Positions 7,794 to 15,283 of a stretch of DNA of 64,000 nt are shown piece by piece (the first letter of the stretch is position 1; each line of letters opens with the position of its first letter). The notes under the pieces were generated by a model. It did not search any database, had not been told where the DNA came from, and saw only the letters and a program-made list of their open reading frames with translations. This stretch comes from CAZPRY01 sp964589175 (GTDB lineage: Bacteria; Fidelibacterota; UBA2242), in assembly GCA_964589175.1 (NCBI GenBank), contig CAZPRY010000019.1:1-64000 (forward strand), written 5' to 3'. Position numbers and translations under genes: made by a program.

Positions 7794-9074
7794 ATGAAAA
7801 TATTGGTTGTAGGAAACGGCGGCAGAGAACACACAATCGTCTGGAAACTGGCTCAGTCGCCCAAAGTCGAGGAAATTTATACGGCTCCCGGCAATGCCGG
7901 TACGGCGATGCTCGGGATGAATGTGGACATCGCGGCCGACGAGATCGAGAGCCTGCTCGAATTCGCCCAAGCCGAGGAGATCGATTTGACGGTGGTCGGG
8001 CCGGAAATACCGCTGATGCAGGGAATCGTCGACCGTTTCGAGGCGGAAGGTTTGAAGATTTTCGGGCCTGTGCGGCAGGCGGCCATGCTGGAAGGCAGCA
8101 AGGTTTGTGCGAAACAGCTGATGACGAAGTACGGTATCCCGACCGCGCCATTTGTCGTTTGTGATACTCGCGAGGAAGCCAGGGCAGCCACGCACGGCAA
8201 GGCCTTTCCGTATGTGATCAAAGTCGACGGTTTAGCCGCTGGCAAGGGGGCCCTGATCATCAAAGATCAGCAGGACCTGGAAACGGCCTTTCGCGAAATC
8301 TGGGACGAGAAGAAATTCGGAACTGCGGCGGAGCAGGTACTTGTCGAAGATTTTTTGCAGGGCGAAGAACTCTCGCTTTTTGCCGTCACGGACGGTGAAC
8401 GCTATGTTCTTCTGCCGGCTGCCCAGGATCACAAACGGGTTTTCGACAACGACGAGGGACCCAATACCGGCGGAATGGGTGCCTACGCCCCGGCTCCACT
8501 CGGGACCGCAGCTGTGATTGCCCACGCCGAGGAGAAGGTCATTCGGCCCTTGCTGGAAGCCATGCGGGAGGAAGAATGCCCCTACAAAGGCGTGCTGTAT
8601 TGCGGCCTGATGATCGACAAAGGCGAGCCCTCCGTGGTGGAAATCAATGCCCGTTTCGGCGACCCGGAAGCCCAGGTGACGATCCCCTTGATTCGCTCCG
8701 ACTTCGCCGATTTGCTGTACAGTGTGGCGGCCGGAAAACTGGATGTGGATGGCTTTAAACTATCGGATCAGTATGCCGCCTGCGTGATCGTGGCTTCGGG
8801 CGGTTACCCGGAAGCCTACGCCAAAGGCAAGATCATCAATGGTTTAGACACGGAAGAGGATTCCGTTAAAGATACCGTTTTCCTGGCCGGAGTGCAGTAC
8901 GACGGCGCGCATTTTTGCACGAGCGGCGGCCGCGTTCTGGGCGTTACGCGTCTGGCCGGCGACCTTGATTCGGCCATTACAGTGGCCTATGCAAAAGTAA
9001 AAACGATTTCTTTTGATGGTGCGCATTATCGCAGGGATATTGGAAAAAAAGGATTGGCAAGATTGCAGGAATAA
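7794..9074 (+). CDS. purD: Phosphoribosylamine-glycine ligase
   Basis: PurD joins glycine to 5-phosphoribosylamine with ATP, the second step of purine synthesis. The 426-residue product begins MKILVVGNGGREHTIVWKL, the conserved N-terminal glycine-rich loop of GARS. It continues with the ATP-grasp core (VIKVDGLAAGKGALI, LVEDFLQGEELSLF) and the GARS signature HKRVFDNDEGPNTGGMGAY. The ATG at 7794 has AAGGA upstream; longer in-frame extension into uvrB lacks family similarity. The stop at 9074 is 27 bases before the next gene's ribosome site and start, so the two may be co-transcribed. No other purine genes are nearby. Confidence 0.97.
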   Translation: MKILVVGNGGREHTIVWKLAQSPKVEEIYTAPGNAGTAMLGMNVDIAADEIESLLEFAQAEEIDLTVVGPEIPLMQGIVDRFEAEGLKIFGPVRQAAMLEGSKVCAKQLMTKYGIPTAPFVVCDTREEARAATHGKAFPYVIKVDGLAAGKGALIIKDQQDLETAFREIWDEKKFGTAAEQVLVEDFLQGEELSLFAVTDGERYVLLPAAQDHKRVFDNDEGPNTGGMGAYAPAPLGTAAVIAHAEEKVIRPLLEAMREEECPYKGVLYCGLMIDKGEPSVVEINARFGDPEAQVTIPLIRSDFADLLYSVAAGKLDVDGFKLSDQYAACVIVASGGYPEAYAKGKIINGLDTEEDSVKDTVFLAGVQYDGAHFCTSGGRVLGVTRLAGDLDSAITVAYAKVKTISFDGAHYRRDIGKKGLARLQE

Positions 9075-9103
9075 TGAGTTTTTCCCATAACCGGGAGGTG
9101 ATG

Positions 9104-10318
9104 ATGAGTTTGGAAAGAATTAAAAAACTGCAACAGAGTTTCGGGATTACGGGCGATTCGGACAAGGTTAACGAGATCATCGAAACCATCGACCAGGTGG
9201 CGCCGACCGATATCAGCGTCCTGATCTATGGCGAGAGCGGCACGGGCAAAGAGTTGATCGCCAATGCGATTCATCGTCACAGTCTGCGCAAACACAAGCC
9301 GCTCGTCAAGGTCAACTGCGGCGCTATCCCGTCCGGCATCATCGAGAGCGAGCTTTTCGGGCACGTGAAAGGTTCCTTTACCGGCGCGATCGAGGATCGC
9401 AAAGGCTATTTCGAGTCAGCCGACGGCGGCACGATCTTTCTCGATGAAATCGGGGAGATGCCGCTGGAGACGCAAGTCAAACTGCTGCGTGTCCTGGAAC
9501 TCGGTGAATTTCTGCCGGTCGGTGGATCGAAAACGGTGCGTGTCGACACGCGCGTGATTGCCGCCACGAATAAAGATTTGACGGTCGAAATCGACAAGGA
9601 GCGTTTTCGCAAAGACCTCTATTACCGCCTGAAAACGATCACCATCGTCGCCCCGCGCCTCCTGGAGCATCCTGAGGATATTCCCGAATTGGTGACCAAA
9701 TTCGCCCTGGAATTCGCCAACCGCAATAATATCTCGTTCAAGGGCTTTTCGCCCAACGCCATGAAGGAATTGCAGAATTACGGCTGGCCGGGAAACATCC
9801 GCGAGTTAAAAAATTTCGTTGAAAGTATGATCGTCCTGCAGCACGGCGAACTAATCAACAGCAAAATGCTACGCAGCCGGCTTTATGTCGGGCCCTCGTT
9901 CGGCGTTTCCCCGAATCTCCCGGTGCGGCTATCCAAAAGCGTCGACCAGGCCGAGCGTGAGCTCATCCTGCAGCAGTTGCTGCTGCTGCGCAAGGAATTC
10001 CGCGAGATACGCGACCTGATCGTCGAAAAAGGCGGGTCTATCGATCTGGATAAGATTCCGTCCTACGAATTTCTGAAACGCCTGCCTTCTCCGCCCAAGG
10101 AAGAGAAATATTACGAAGAGGAAGCGGCGGAACCGGAATACGATGAGAATATCCTCAACCAGAACCGGCTTGGGCAGGTCTCCCTCGAAGAGGTGGAGCG
10201 CGAACTGATCGAGAAAACCCTGCGCAAATTCAATTATAAAAAACGGCAGACGGCTAATTCGCTCCAAATCAGCGAACGTACGCTGTACCGCAAAATCAAA
10301 GAATACGGGCTCCAATGA
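9104..10318 (+). CDS. Sigma-54 dependent activator without receiver domain
   Basis: This 404-residue enhancer-binding protein consists of an AAA+ sigma-54 activation domain and a Fis-type helix-turn-helix. Walker A GESGTGKE is at residues 43-50. The sigma-54 contact loop reads GSFTGA (90-95) instead of the usual GAFTGA. GGTIFLDEIGEM is the Walker B box, and the DNA-binding helix lies in about the last 40 residues (ERTLYRKIKEYGL). There is no N-terminal receiver, GAF or PAS domain, so activity must be controlled by another protein, by expression, or be constitutive. A 70-residue acidic linker separates the two domains. GGGAGG lies five bases before the ATG at 9104; ATGs at 9101 and 9074 are alternatives. 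Its stop overlaps the next gene, so it is co-transcribed with an outer-membrane assembly gene. Confidence 0.9.
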   Translation: MSLERIKKLQQSFGITGDSDKVNEIIETIDQVAPTDISVLIYGESGTGKELIANAIHRHSLRKHKPLVKVNCGAIPSGIIESELFGHVKGSFTGAIEDRKGYFESADGGTIFLDEIGEMPLETQVKLLRVLELGEFLPVGGSKTVRVDTRVIAATNKDLTVEIDKERFRKDLYYRLKTITIVAPRLLEHPEDIPELVTKFALEFANRNNISFKGFSPNAMKELQNYGWPGNIRELKNFVESMIVLQHGELINSKMLRSRLYVGPSFGVSPNLPVRLSKSVDQAERELILQQLLLLRKEFREIRDLIVEKGGSIDLDKIPSYEFLKRLPSPPKEEKYYEEEAAEPEYDENILNQNRLGQVSLEEVERELIEKTLRKFNYKKRQTANSLQISERTLYRKIKEYGLQ

Positions 10319-10866
10319 TGGTTAGGAACCTGAGAAAAACCAGAATGGCACACAAGGCGATGCGGATCCGGTATATCCTGCCGCTGCTGCTTCTGATGTC
10401 AATCCTTCAGAACTGCTGGTTTTATTCATTCAAGGGGACCCTGCCGCCGCACATCAAGAATGTGGCGATCCCGCTTTTCGAGGACCGCACGGCCGAATTC
10501 AACATCCAGCAGGTGATGACCGACCTGGTGCGCCTGGGATTCATCCGTGAAAATATACTGAAATTGGTGGAAACCGAGCAGGCGCAGTCGGTCCTCTACG
10601 GAACGATTCAGGATGTGCAGGACCGGCCGCTGGTTTTCCAGGAATCCGAAGCGGGTGAATCGGTGACTGAATACCGGATCACGGTGCGGGCCGAGGTTGA
10701 ATGGTTCGACCTGGTGGAAAATGTGTCGATGTTCAAAAAACAATTTATGGGCTACAGCGAATACGATCCGACCGGCGCCACGGAAAGAACACGGGATCTG
10801 GCGCTGGAGGAGTCTATCAACAATATCACCCAGGATATTATCAATGCGATTCTGGCGGGATGGTAA
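10315..10866 (+). CDS. LptE-like LPS-assembly lipoprotein
   Basis: LptE plugs the LptD barrel that inserts lipopolysaccharide in the outer membrane. The 183-residue product has a lipoprotein-type signal (MRIRYILPLLLLMSILQNC) followed by YSFKGTLPPHIKNVAIPLF, matching the short LptE family of the FCB group (YSF.G..P.hI.tv.I..F). The lipobox is odd: Asn, not Gly, Ala or Ser, precedes the Cys. The ATG at 10315 overlaps the preceding stop (ATGA). An ATG at 10360 would give a compact 18-residue signal and is a fair alternative. Assignment rests on the N-terminal pattern, size and the predicted beta-rich body. Confidence 0.75.
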   Translation: MMVRNLRKTRMAHKAMRIRYILPLLLLMSILQNCWFYSFKGTLPPHIKNVAIPLFEDRTAEFNIQQVMTDLVRLGFIRENILKLVETEQAQSVLYGTIQDVQDRPLVFQESEAGESVTEYRITVRAEVEWFDLVENVSMFKKQFMGYSEYDPTGATERTRDLALEESINNITQDIINAILAGW

Positions 10867-10957
10867 TTCGCCGGGACTCGTTCGATTTTTGATTTTCAAT
10901 CGATTGGACCAATAGAACAGGTTATCAAGAACGCCAGTAAAGAGACAAGAGGAGATT

Positions 10958-12253
10958 ATGGATCGGGTTTATGTAAAGAATGTCAACAAATTTGATGGGC
11001 AGGAAGTACAACTTAAAGGGTGGTTGTACAACAAACGTTCCAGCGGTAAAATCTGGTTCCTGGTGCTGCGCGACGGGACCGGGATCATCCAGTGCACCGT
11101 GCTGAAAAACGAAGTGACGGAAGAGGTTTTCAGCATGAAGGATGTCCTTACGCAGGAATCCTCGGTGATTGTGAAAGGGAACGTACGCGCGGATAAACGC
11201 GCTCCCGGCGGCTACGAACTTACCGTCAAAGATATCGAGATTGTGCAGATTGCCGATGAGTACCCGATCACTCTCAAAGAACACGGGCCGGACTTTCTGC
11301 TCTCCAACCGCCATCTTTGGCTGCGTTCGCAGAAGCAGTGGGCGCTTTTACGTCTCCGTCATGCCGTCTATTATGCGATTTGCGATTACCTGAATCAGAA
11401 CGATTTCATCCGTTTCGATTCGCCTATTCTGACGCCGAATGCCTGCGAGGGAACGACCACTTTATTCAGCGTGCCCTATTTCGATCTGGGTTCGGCCTAT
11501 CTCTCCCAGTCGGGACAATTATACCTGGAAACCGGGATTATGAGTTTCGACCGGGTATACGATTTCGGCCCCGTTTTCCGGGCGGAAAAATCGAAGACGC
11601 GCAAACACCTGACCGAGTTCTGGATGATGGACGCCGAGGAGGCCTACGTCGAACATGCCGAAAATATGGATATCCAGGAAGGGTTGATCCGTTTCGTGAT
11701 CCGCACTGTCCTGGAAAAGAACCTGGAAGAGCTGACGATTCTGGAACGGGATGTCGAAAAGCTGCGGGCCGCGGACGCGCCCTTTGTCCGCATGACGCAC
11801 CAGGAAGCGGTGGCGTTTCTGCGCGCCAAAGGATCGGAGATCGGCGATAAGGACGACCTGGGCGCCAAGGACGAAGTGACCTTGACCGAAAACTCAGCGG
11901 TTCCGGTCTTTGTCGAAAAATGGCCCAAGGAGATCAAGGCTTTCTATATGAAGCGCGATAAAGATAATCCGGACCTGGTGCTGGGCGCTGATCTGATCGC
12001 GCCGGAAGGTTTCGGAGAGATTATCGGCGGGTCCCAGAGAGAGGACGATCATGATGTTCTGCTGGGCCGGATGAAGGCTGAGAACATGCCGATCGAACCG
12101 TACCAGTGGTACCTGGATTTGAGAAAATACGGCTCCGTGCCGCACAGTGGCTTCGGCATCGGCCTGGAACGGCTGGTGGGCTGGATGGCCGGCATTACGC
12201 ATATTCGTGAAACGATCCCGTTTCCGAGAACGATTTACCGACTGGAACCATGA
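10958..12253 (+). CDS. asnS: Asparaginyl-tRNA synthetase
   Basis: This class II synthetase of 431 residues charges tRNA-Asn. An N-terminal OB-fold anticodon-binding domain (about 1-100, with GWLYNKRSSGKIWFLVLRDG) is followed by the catalytic core. CEGTTTLF, motif 2 FRAEKSKTRKHLTEFWMM and motif 3 GFGIGLERLVGWMAG are present. HLTEFWM and CEGTTTLF are the asparagine-type, not aspartate-type, signatures. GAGGAG sits seven bases before the ATG. The stop overlaps the next gene by four bases (ATGA), starting a tight plus-strand unit with the LOG-family gene, acyP and nadE. Confidence 0.95.
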   Translation: MDRVYVKNVNKFDGQEVQLKGWLYNKRSSGKIWFLVLRDGTGIIQCTVLKNEVTEEVFSMKDVLTQESSVIVKGNVRADKRAPGGYELTVKDIEIVQIADEYPITLKEHGPDFLLSNRHLWLRSQKQWALLRLRHAVYYAICDYLNQNDFIRFDSPILTPNACEGTTTLFSVPYFDLGSAYLSQSGQLYLETGIMSFDRVYDFGPVFRAEKSKTRKHLTEFWMMDAEEAYVEHAENMDIQEGLIRFVIRTVLEKNLEELTILERDVEKLRAADAPFVRMTHQEAVAFLRAKGSEIGDKDDLGAKDEVTLTENSAVPVFVEKWPKEIKAFYMKRDKDNPDLVLGADLIAPEGFGEIIGGSQREDDHDVLLGRMKAENMPIEPYQWYLDLRKYGSVPHSGFGIGLERLVGWMAGITHIRETIPFPRTIYRLEP

Positions 12254-12705
12254 GCAGGGAACCGAAAATCATTGCCGTCATCGGCGGCCGGGAATGCGAC
12301 CGGCAGGTCTATGAGAAAGCCTATACTGTCGGGAAAGCGATTGCCGAGCGGGGCGCCGTGCTGGTTTGCGGTGGTAAAACCGGCGTGATGGAAGCGGCCT
12401 GCCGGGGCGCCGCCGAAGCCGGCGGACTAACCATTGGAATTTTACCCGGGTATGACGACCGGGAGGCCAATAAATGGGTGAAGATTGCCATTCCGACCGG
12501 GGTTGGAATCGCGCGCAATTCGATTATCGCTTGCGCCTGCCACGCGGCGATCGCTATCGACGGTAGCTATGGTACGCTTTCGGAAATCGCCTATTGCAAG
12601 CAGATGGACAGACCGGTAGTCTCACTGGGGTCCTGGAAAATTGAGGGTGTCCCTCAGGTTGAAAGCGCCGAAGAAGCGTTGAGTTTCGTATTCAACGACG
12701 AATGA
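12250..12705 (+). CDS. LOG/TIGR00725-family nucleotide-binding protein
   Basis: The 151-residue Rossmann-like protein has the pattern of the TIGR00725 branch of the LOG (SLOG) superfamily: IAVIGGRECD, GAVLVCGGKTGVMEAACRGA, GLTIGILPG, and AIAIDGSYGTLSEIA near the C-terminus. Relatives that carry PGGxGTxxE hydrolyse cytokinin ribotides; here the equivalent is DGSYGTLSE, so that activity cannot be assumed and a nucleotide-sensing role is possible. It overlaps asnS by four bases and is followed by acyP after one base. Confidence 0.8.
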   Translation: MSREPKIIAVIGGRECDRQVYEKAYTVGKAIAERGAVLVCGGKTGVMEAACRGAAEAGGLTIGILPGYDDREANKWVKIAIPTGVGIARNSIIACACHAAIAIDGSYGTLSEIAYCKQMDRPVVSLGSWKIEGVPQVESAEEALSFVFNDE

Positions 12706-12706
12706 A

Positions 12707-12982
12707 ATGAAAGTGCATGTCGAAATCGTGGTTTCCGGTTTTGTGCAGGGTGTCGGGTATCGCTATTTTTGTTATAAACAGGCCAGGATGTATGGTCTGG
12801 TCGGATATGTGAAAAACATGGCCGGCGGCCAGGTCTCTTGCGTCGCCGAAGGAGAAGAAGGATTGATTCACGACTTTATCCGCGAACTCCGCCGCGGGCC
12901 GTCCTTTTCCGATGTGCGCGATCTGGAAGTCGAGAGATCCGAATGCTTGCAGGATTACAGCAATTTCGAGATAAAATATTGA
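12707..12982 (+). CDS. acyP: Acylphosphatase
   Basis: This 91-residue enzyme hydrolyses carboxyl-phosphate bonds of acyl phosphates. The phosphate loop VSGFVQGVGYRYF (residues 8-20) contains the catalytic Arg, and the matching second motif GLVGYVKNMAGGQVSCVAEG supplies the catalytic Asn. Length and fold order are those of the common small acylphosphatase. It starts one base after the previous stop, so translation is probably coupled. Confidence 0.95.
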   Translation: MKVHVEIVVSGFVQGVGYRYFCYKQARMYGLVGYVKNMAGGQVSCVAEGEEGLIHDFIRELRRGPSFSDVRDLEVERSECLQDYSNFEIKY

Positions 12983-12990
12983 GTGGAAAA

Positions 12991-14610
12991 ATGCGGATAG
13001 CCATGGCCCAACTGAACCTGACGGTTGGGGATATTGAGGGGAACACAACCAAAACAATCGAAGCGCTGCATGCGGCGCTGGCGCAAAAGGCGCAAATCGT
13101 TGTTTACCCGGAACTGACGGTCTGCGGGTACTCGCCCAGGGATTTGATCCTGAACCGCAGTTTTATCGAACAAAATCTTGCCGCGATTCAGAAGATCGCC
13201 GCGGAGGTGCCGGCGGAAATCGTGGCCGTCGCTGGATTCATCGACCGTATTGGGGACCGGCTCTACAATAGCGCGGCCGTCATGCAGGCCGGGAAAATCG
13301 TGGCCAAGCGCTATAAGACGCTCCTGCCGAATTACGATGTGTTTGATGAAAAGCGCTATTTTACCTCGGCGGAATCCAATGTGCCCGTAACGCTGGAAAT
13401 CGACGGGCAGCCGTTTCGGCTCGGCGTGGAAATCTGCGAAGATCTCTGGGACAGTAACAATACCGTCAAAATTACCGCCGATCTGGCCGCGCAGGGCTGC
13501 GACCTGGTGGTGAATCTATCCGCCTCGCCGTTTGAAATCGGGAAACGCAATATCCGCCGCGAACTGATCTGGCATAAGGTGCGCGATTTTAAGGTACCTT
13601 TCGTCTTGGTGAATCTGATCGGCGGGCAGGATGAACTGATTTTCGACGGTAATTCGCTGGTTTTCAGCGTGGATGGCAGGTTGGTCGGCCATGCCGGTGC
13701 TTTCGAAGAGAGGATTGAAGTCTGCGAATTGGATGTGGGGCACGCAACTGAATTTTCTCTTCCGAATGAAGATCGCGCCGAAAACCTCTACAAGGCGCTT
13801 GTTCTGGGCGTCCGGGATTATTTTCGCAAAACCGGTTTCCGCCGGGCTGTGATCGGTTTGAGCGGTGGGATCGACTCCGCGCTGGTGGCCTGTATCGCCC
13901 GGGAAGCGCTCGGCGCGGCGAATGTGCAGTGCGTTTCCATGCCTTCCCGCTTTACGGCGCAGATGAGTATTGACGATGCCCGCACGCTGGCGGAGCGGCT
14001 CGGACTGCGCTTCGAGTTGGTTGCCATCGATGCGATCGCAAAATCGTATGAAGACGAACTAGCCCCGCTGTTTTCGGATGCGCCGAGAGATATTACCGAA
14101 GAAAATATCCAATCGCGGGTGCGCGGCAATATTCTGATGGCCGTGGCGAACAAATTCGGCGATCTGGTGCTGGCGACCGGAAACAAAACCGAAATCGCGC
14201 TGGGCTACTGCACGATGTACGGCGATATGGCCGGTGCACTGGCCGTTATCGGAGACCTGAACAAATCGGATGTTTATCTCTTGGCTGATTATATCAACCG
14301 CAACGCAGGAAAGCCCGTCATTCCCCAAAGGATTATCGATCGGCCGCCCTCCGCCGAGCTGACCGAAAACCAGGTCGATCCCTTCGATTATGAAGTCGTC
14401 AGTCCGCTGGTCGGCCTGATCATCAACGAACATAAGATCTACGAAGAACTGGTTGCATTGGGATATGCCGAGGAACTGGTCTCGGACATAATGAATAAGA
14501 TTCGCATCGCGGAATACAAGCGGCACCAGTCGGCTCCGGTCCTGAAAGTGACGGCGAAAGCGTTCGGGATCGGTCGCAGATTTCCGATCGTAAACCAATT
14601 CCGAAGATAA
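12991..14610 (+). CDS. nadE: Glutamine-dependent NAD+ synthetase
   Basis: NadE amidates deamido-NAD with ATP and glutamine-derived ammonia, the last step of NAD synthesis. The 539-residue, two-domain form has an N-terminal nitrilase-type glutaminase with catalytic Glu41 (YPELTVCGYS), Lys109 (KTLLPNYDVFDE) and Cys149 (GVEICEDLWD). The C-terminal synthetase has the PP-loop SGGIDS at about residues 291-296. I start it at the ATG at 12991 because the family begins MRIAMAQLN; upstream extension would only cover acyP in another frame. It follows acyP by eight bases. This is the last gene of the asnS unit. Confidence 0.96.
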   Translation: MRIAMAQLNLTVGDIEGNTTKTIEALHAALAQKAQIVVYPELTVCGYSPRDLILNRSFIEQNLAAIQKIAAEVPAEIVAVAGFIDRIGDRLYNSAAVMQAGKIVAKRYKTLLPNYDVFDEKRYFTSAESNVPVTLEIDGQPFRLGVEICEDLWDSNNTVKITADLAAQGCDLVVNLSASPFEIGKRNIRRELIWHKVRDFKVPFVLVNLIGGQDELIFDGNSLVFSVDGRLVGHAGAFEERIEVCELDVGHATEFSLPNEDRAENLYKALVLGVRDYFRKTGFRRAVIGLSGGIDSALVACIAREALGAANVQCVSMPSRFTAQMSIDDARTLAERLGLRFELVAIDAIAKSYEDELAPLFSDAPRDITEENIQSRVRGNILMAVANKFGDLVLATGNKTEIALGYCTMYGDMAGALAVIGDLNKSDVYLLADYINRNAGKPVIPQRIIDRPPSAELTENQVDPFDYEVVSPLVGLIINEHKIYEELVALGYAEELVSDIMNKIRIAEYKRHQSAPVLKVTAKAFGIGRRFPIVNQFRR

Positions 14611-14725
14611 TTGGCCTGTTTCGATTGATGCTAAAAATTAGCCTTTTCAATTTATCATTTGATTTTATAGATGTCTTCGAATATATTAATGCAAAGTAAA
14701 TAGTTCTTGAGAGACAGGATCATTT

Positions 14726-15262
14726 ATGAATCACTCTTTTGATACTGAAGAGATACGGGTTTCACAACATTTGTACTCATATTTGTCACTATTAATCATC
14801 GCTGGCTTTGCATTTTTCCTGATTGCTCTCCAATCCAATGTCCTGCGTGAATTCCGCACCTGGATATCTCCCGAAACGCTCGATGCAAACCTGCTGGTCT
14901 GGTTCGCTCTCTTCTGTATTATGGCCGTAATTTCGTTTTTTCTGGGGATCATTTTTCAGATGTACAGCCGTAGATACCGGATCACATATATGTTCGGGTA
15001 CTTGATGATTTTTTCTGTAACGCTTCTGTTTGTGACGATTTTCTATTCGCTCTGGTGGAGCCCCGCCGAAAACTTCTTCATGGCCAAACTGGGCATTCTG
15101 ATACTCGGAAACTTCATGGTCGCATTTTTTGCGGCAATCTTCTATTACCTTAATTTCGAGAGCTGGTACAATTTCTGGGTATTTACGATCGGGATCATGG
15201 CGGGAACGAGCGCCTTTAACTGGCTCTATCTGAGCACGCTCGACACCGTTGCCCGATTCTAA
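14726..15262 (+). CDS. Four-helix integral membrane protein, unknown function
   Basis: I do not recognise a family in this 178-residue protein. Four hydrophobic segments are clear, near residues 20-38, 54-76, 88-110 and 118-145, with a fifth amphipathic stretch (FWVFTIGIMAGTSAFNWLYL) near the end. The N-terminus is hydrophilic and probably cytoplasmic; the loop YSRRYRITY is positively charged. Weak GAGAG lies before the ATG. comEC starts 21 bases after its stop on the same strand, so it may be expressed with DNA uptake genes, but no functional link is proven. Confidence 0.8.
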   Translation: MNHSFDTEEIRVSQHLYSYLSLLIIAGFAFFLIALQSNVLREFRTWISPETLDANLLVWFALFCIMAVISFFLGIIFQMYSRRYRITYMFGYLMIFSVTLLFVTIFYSLWWSPAENFFMAKLGILILGNFMVAFFAAIFYYLNFESWYNFWVFTIGIMAGTSAFNWLYLSTLDTVARF

Positions 15263-15283
15263 ATTAACAATTTCCTGCAAAAC

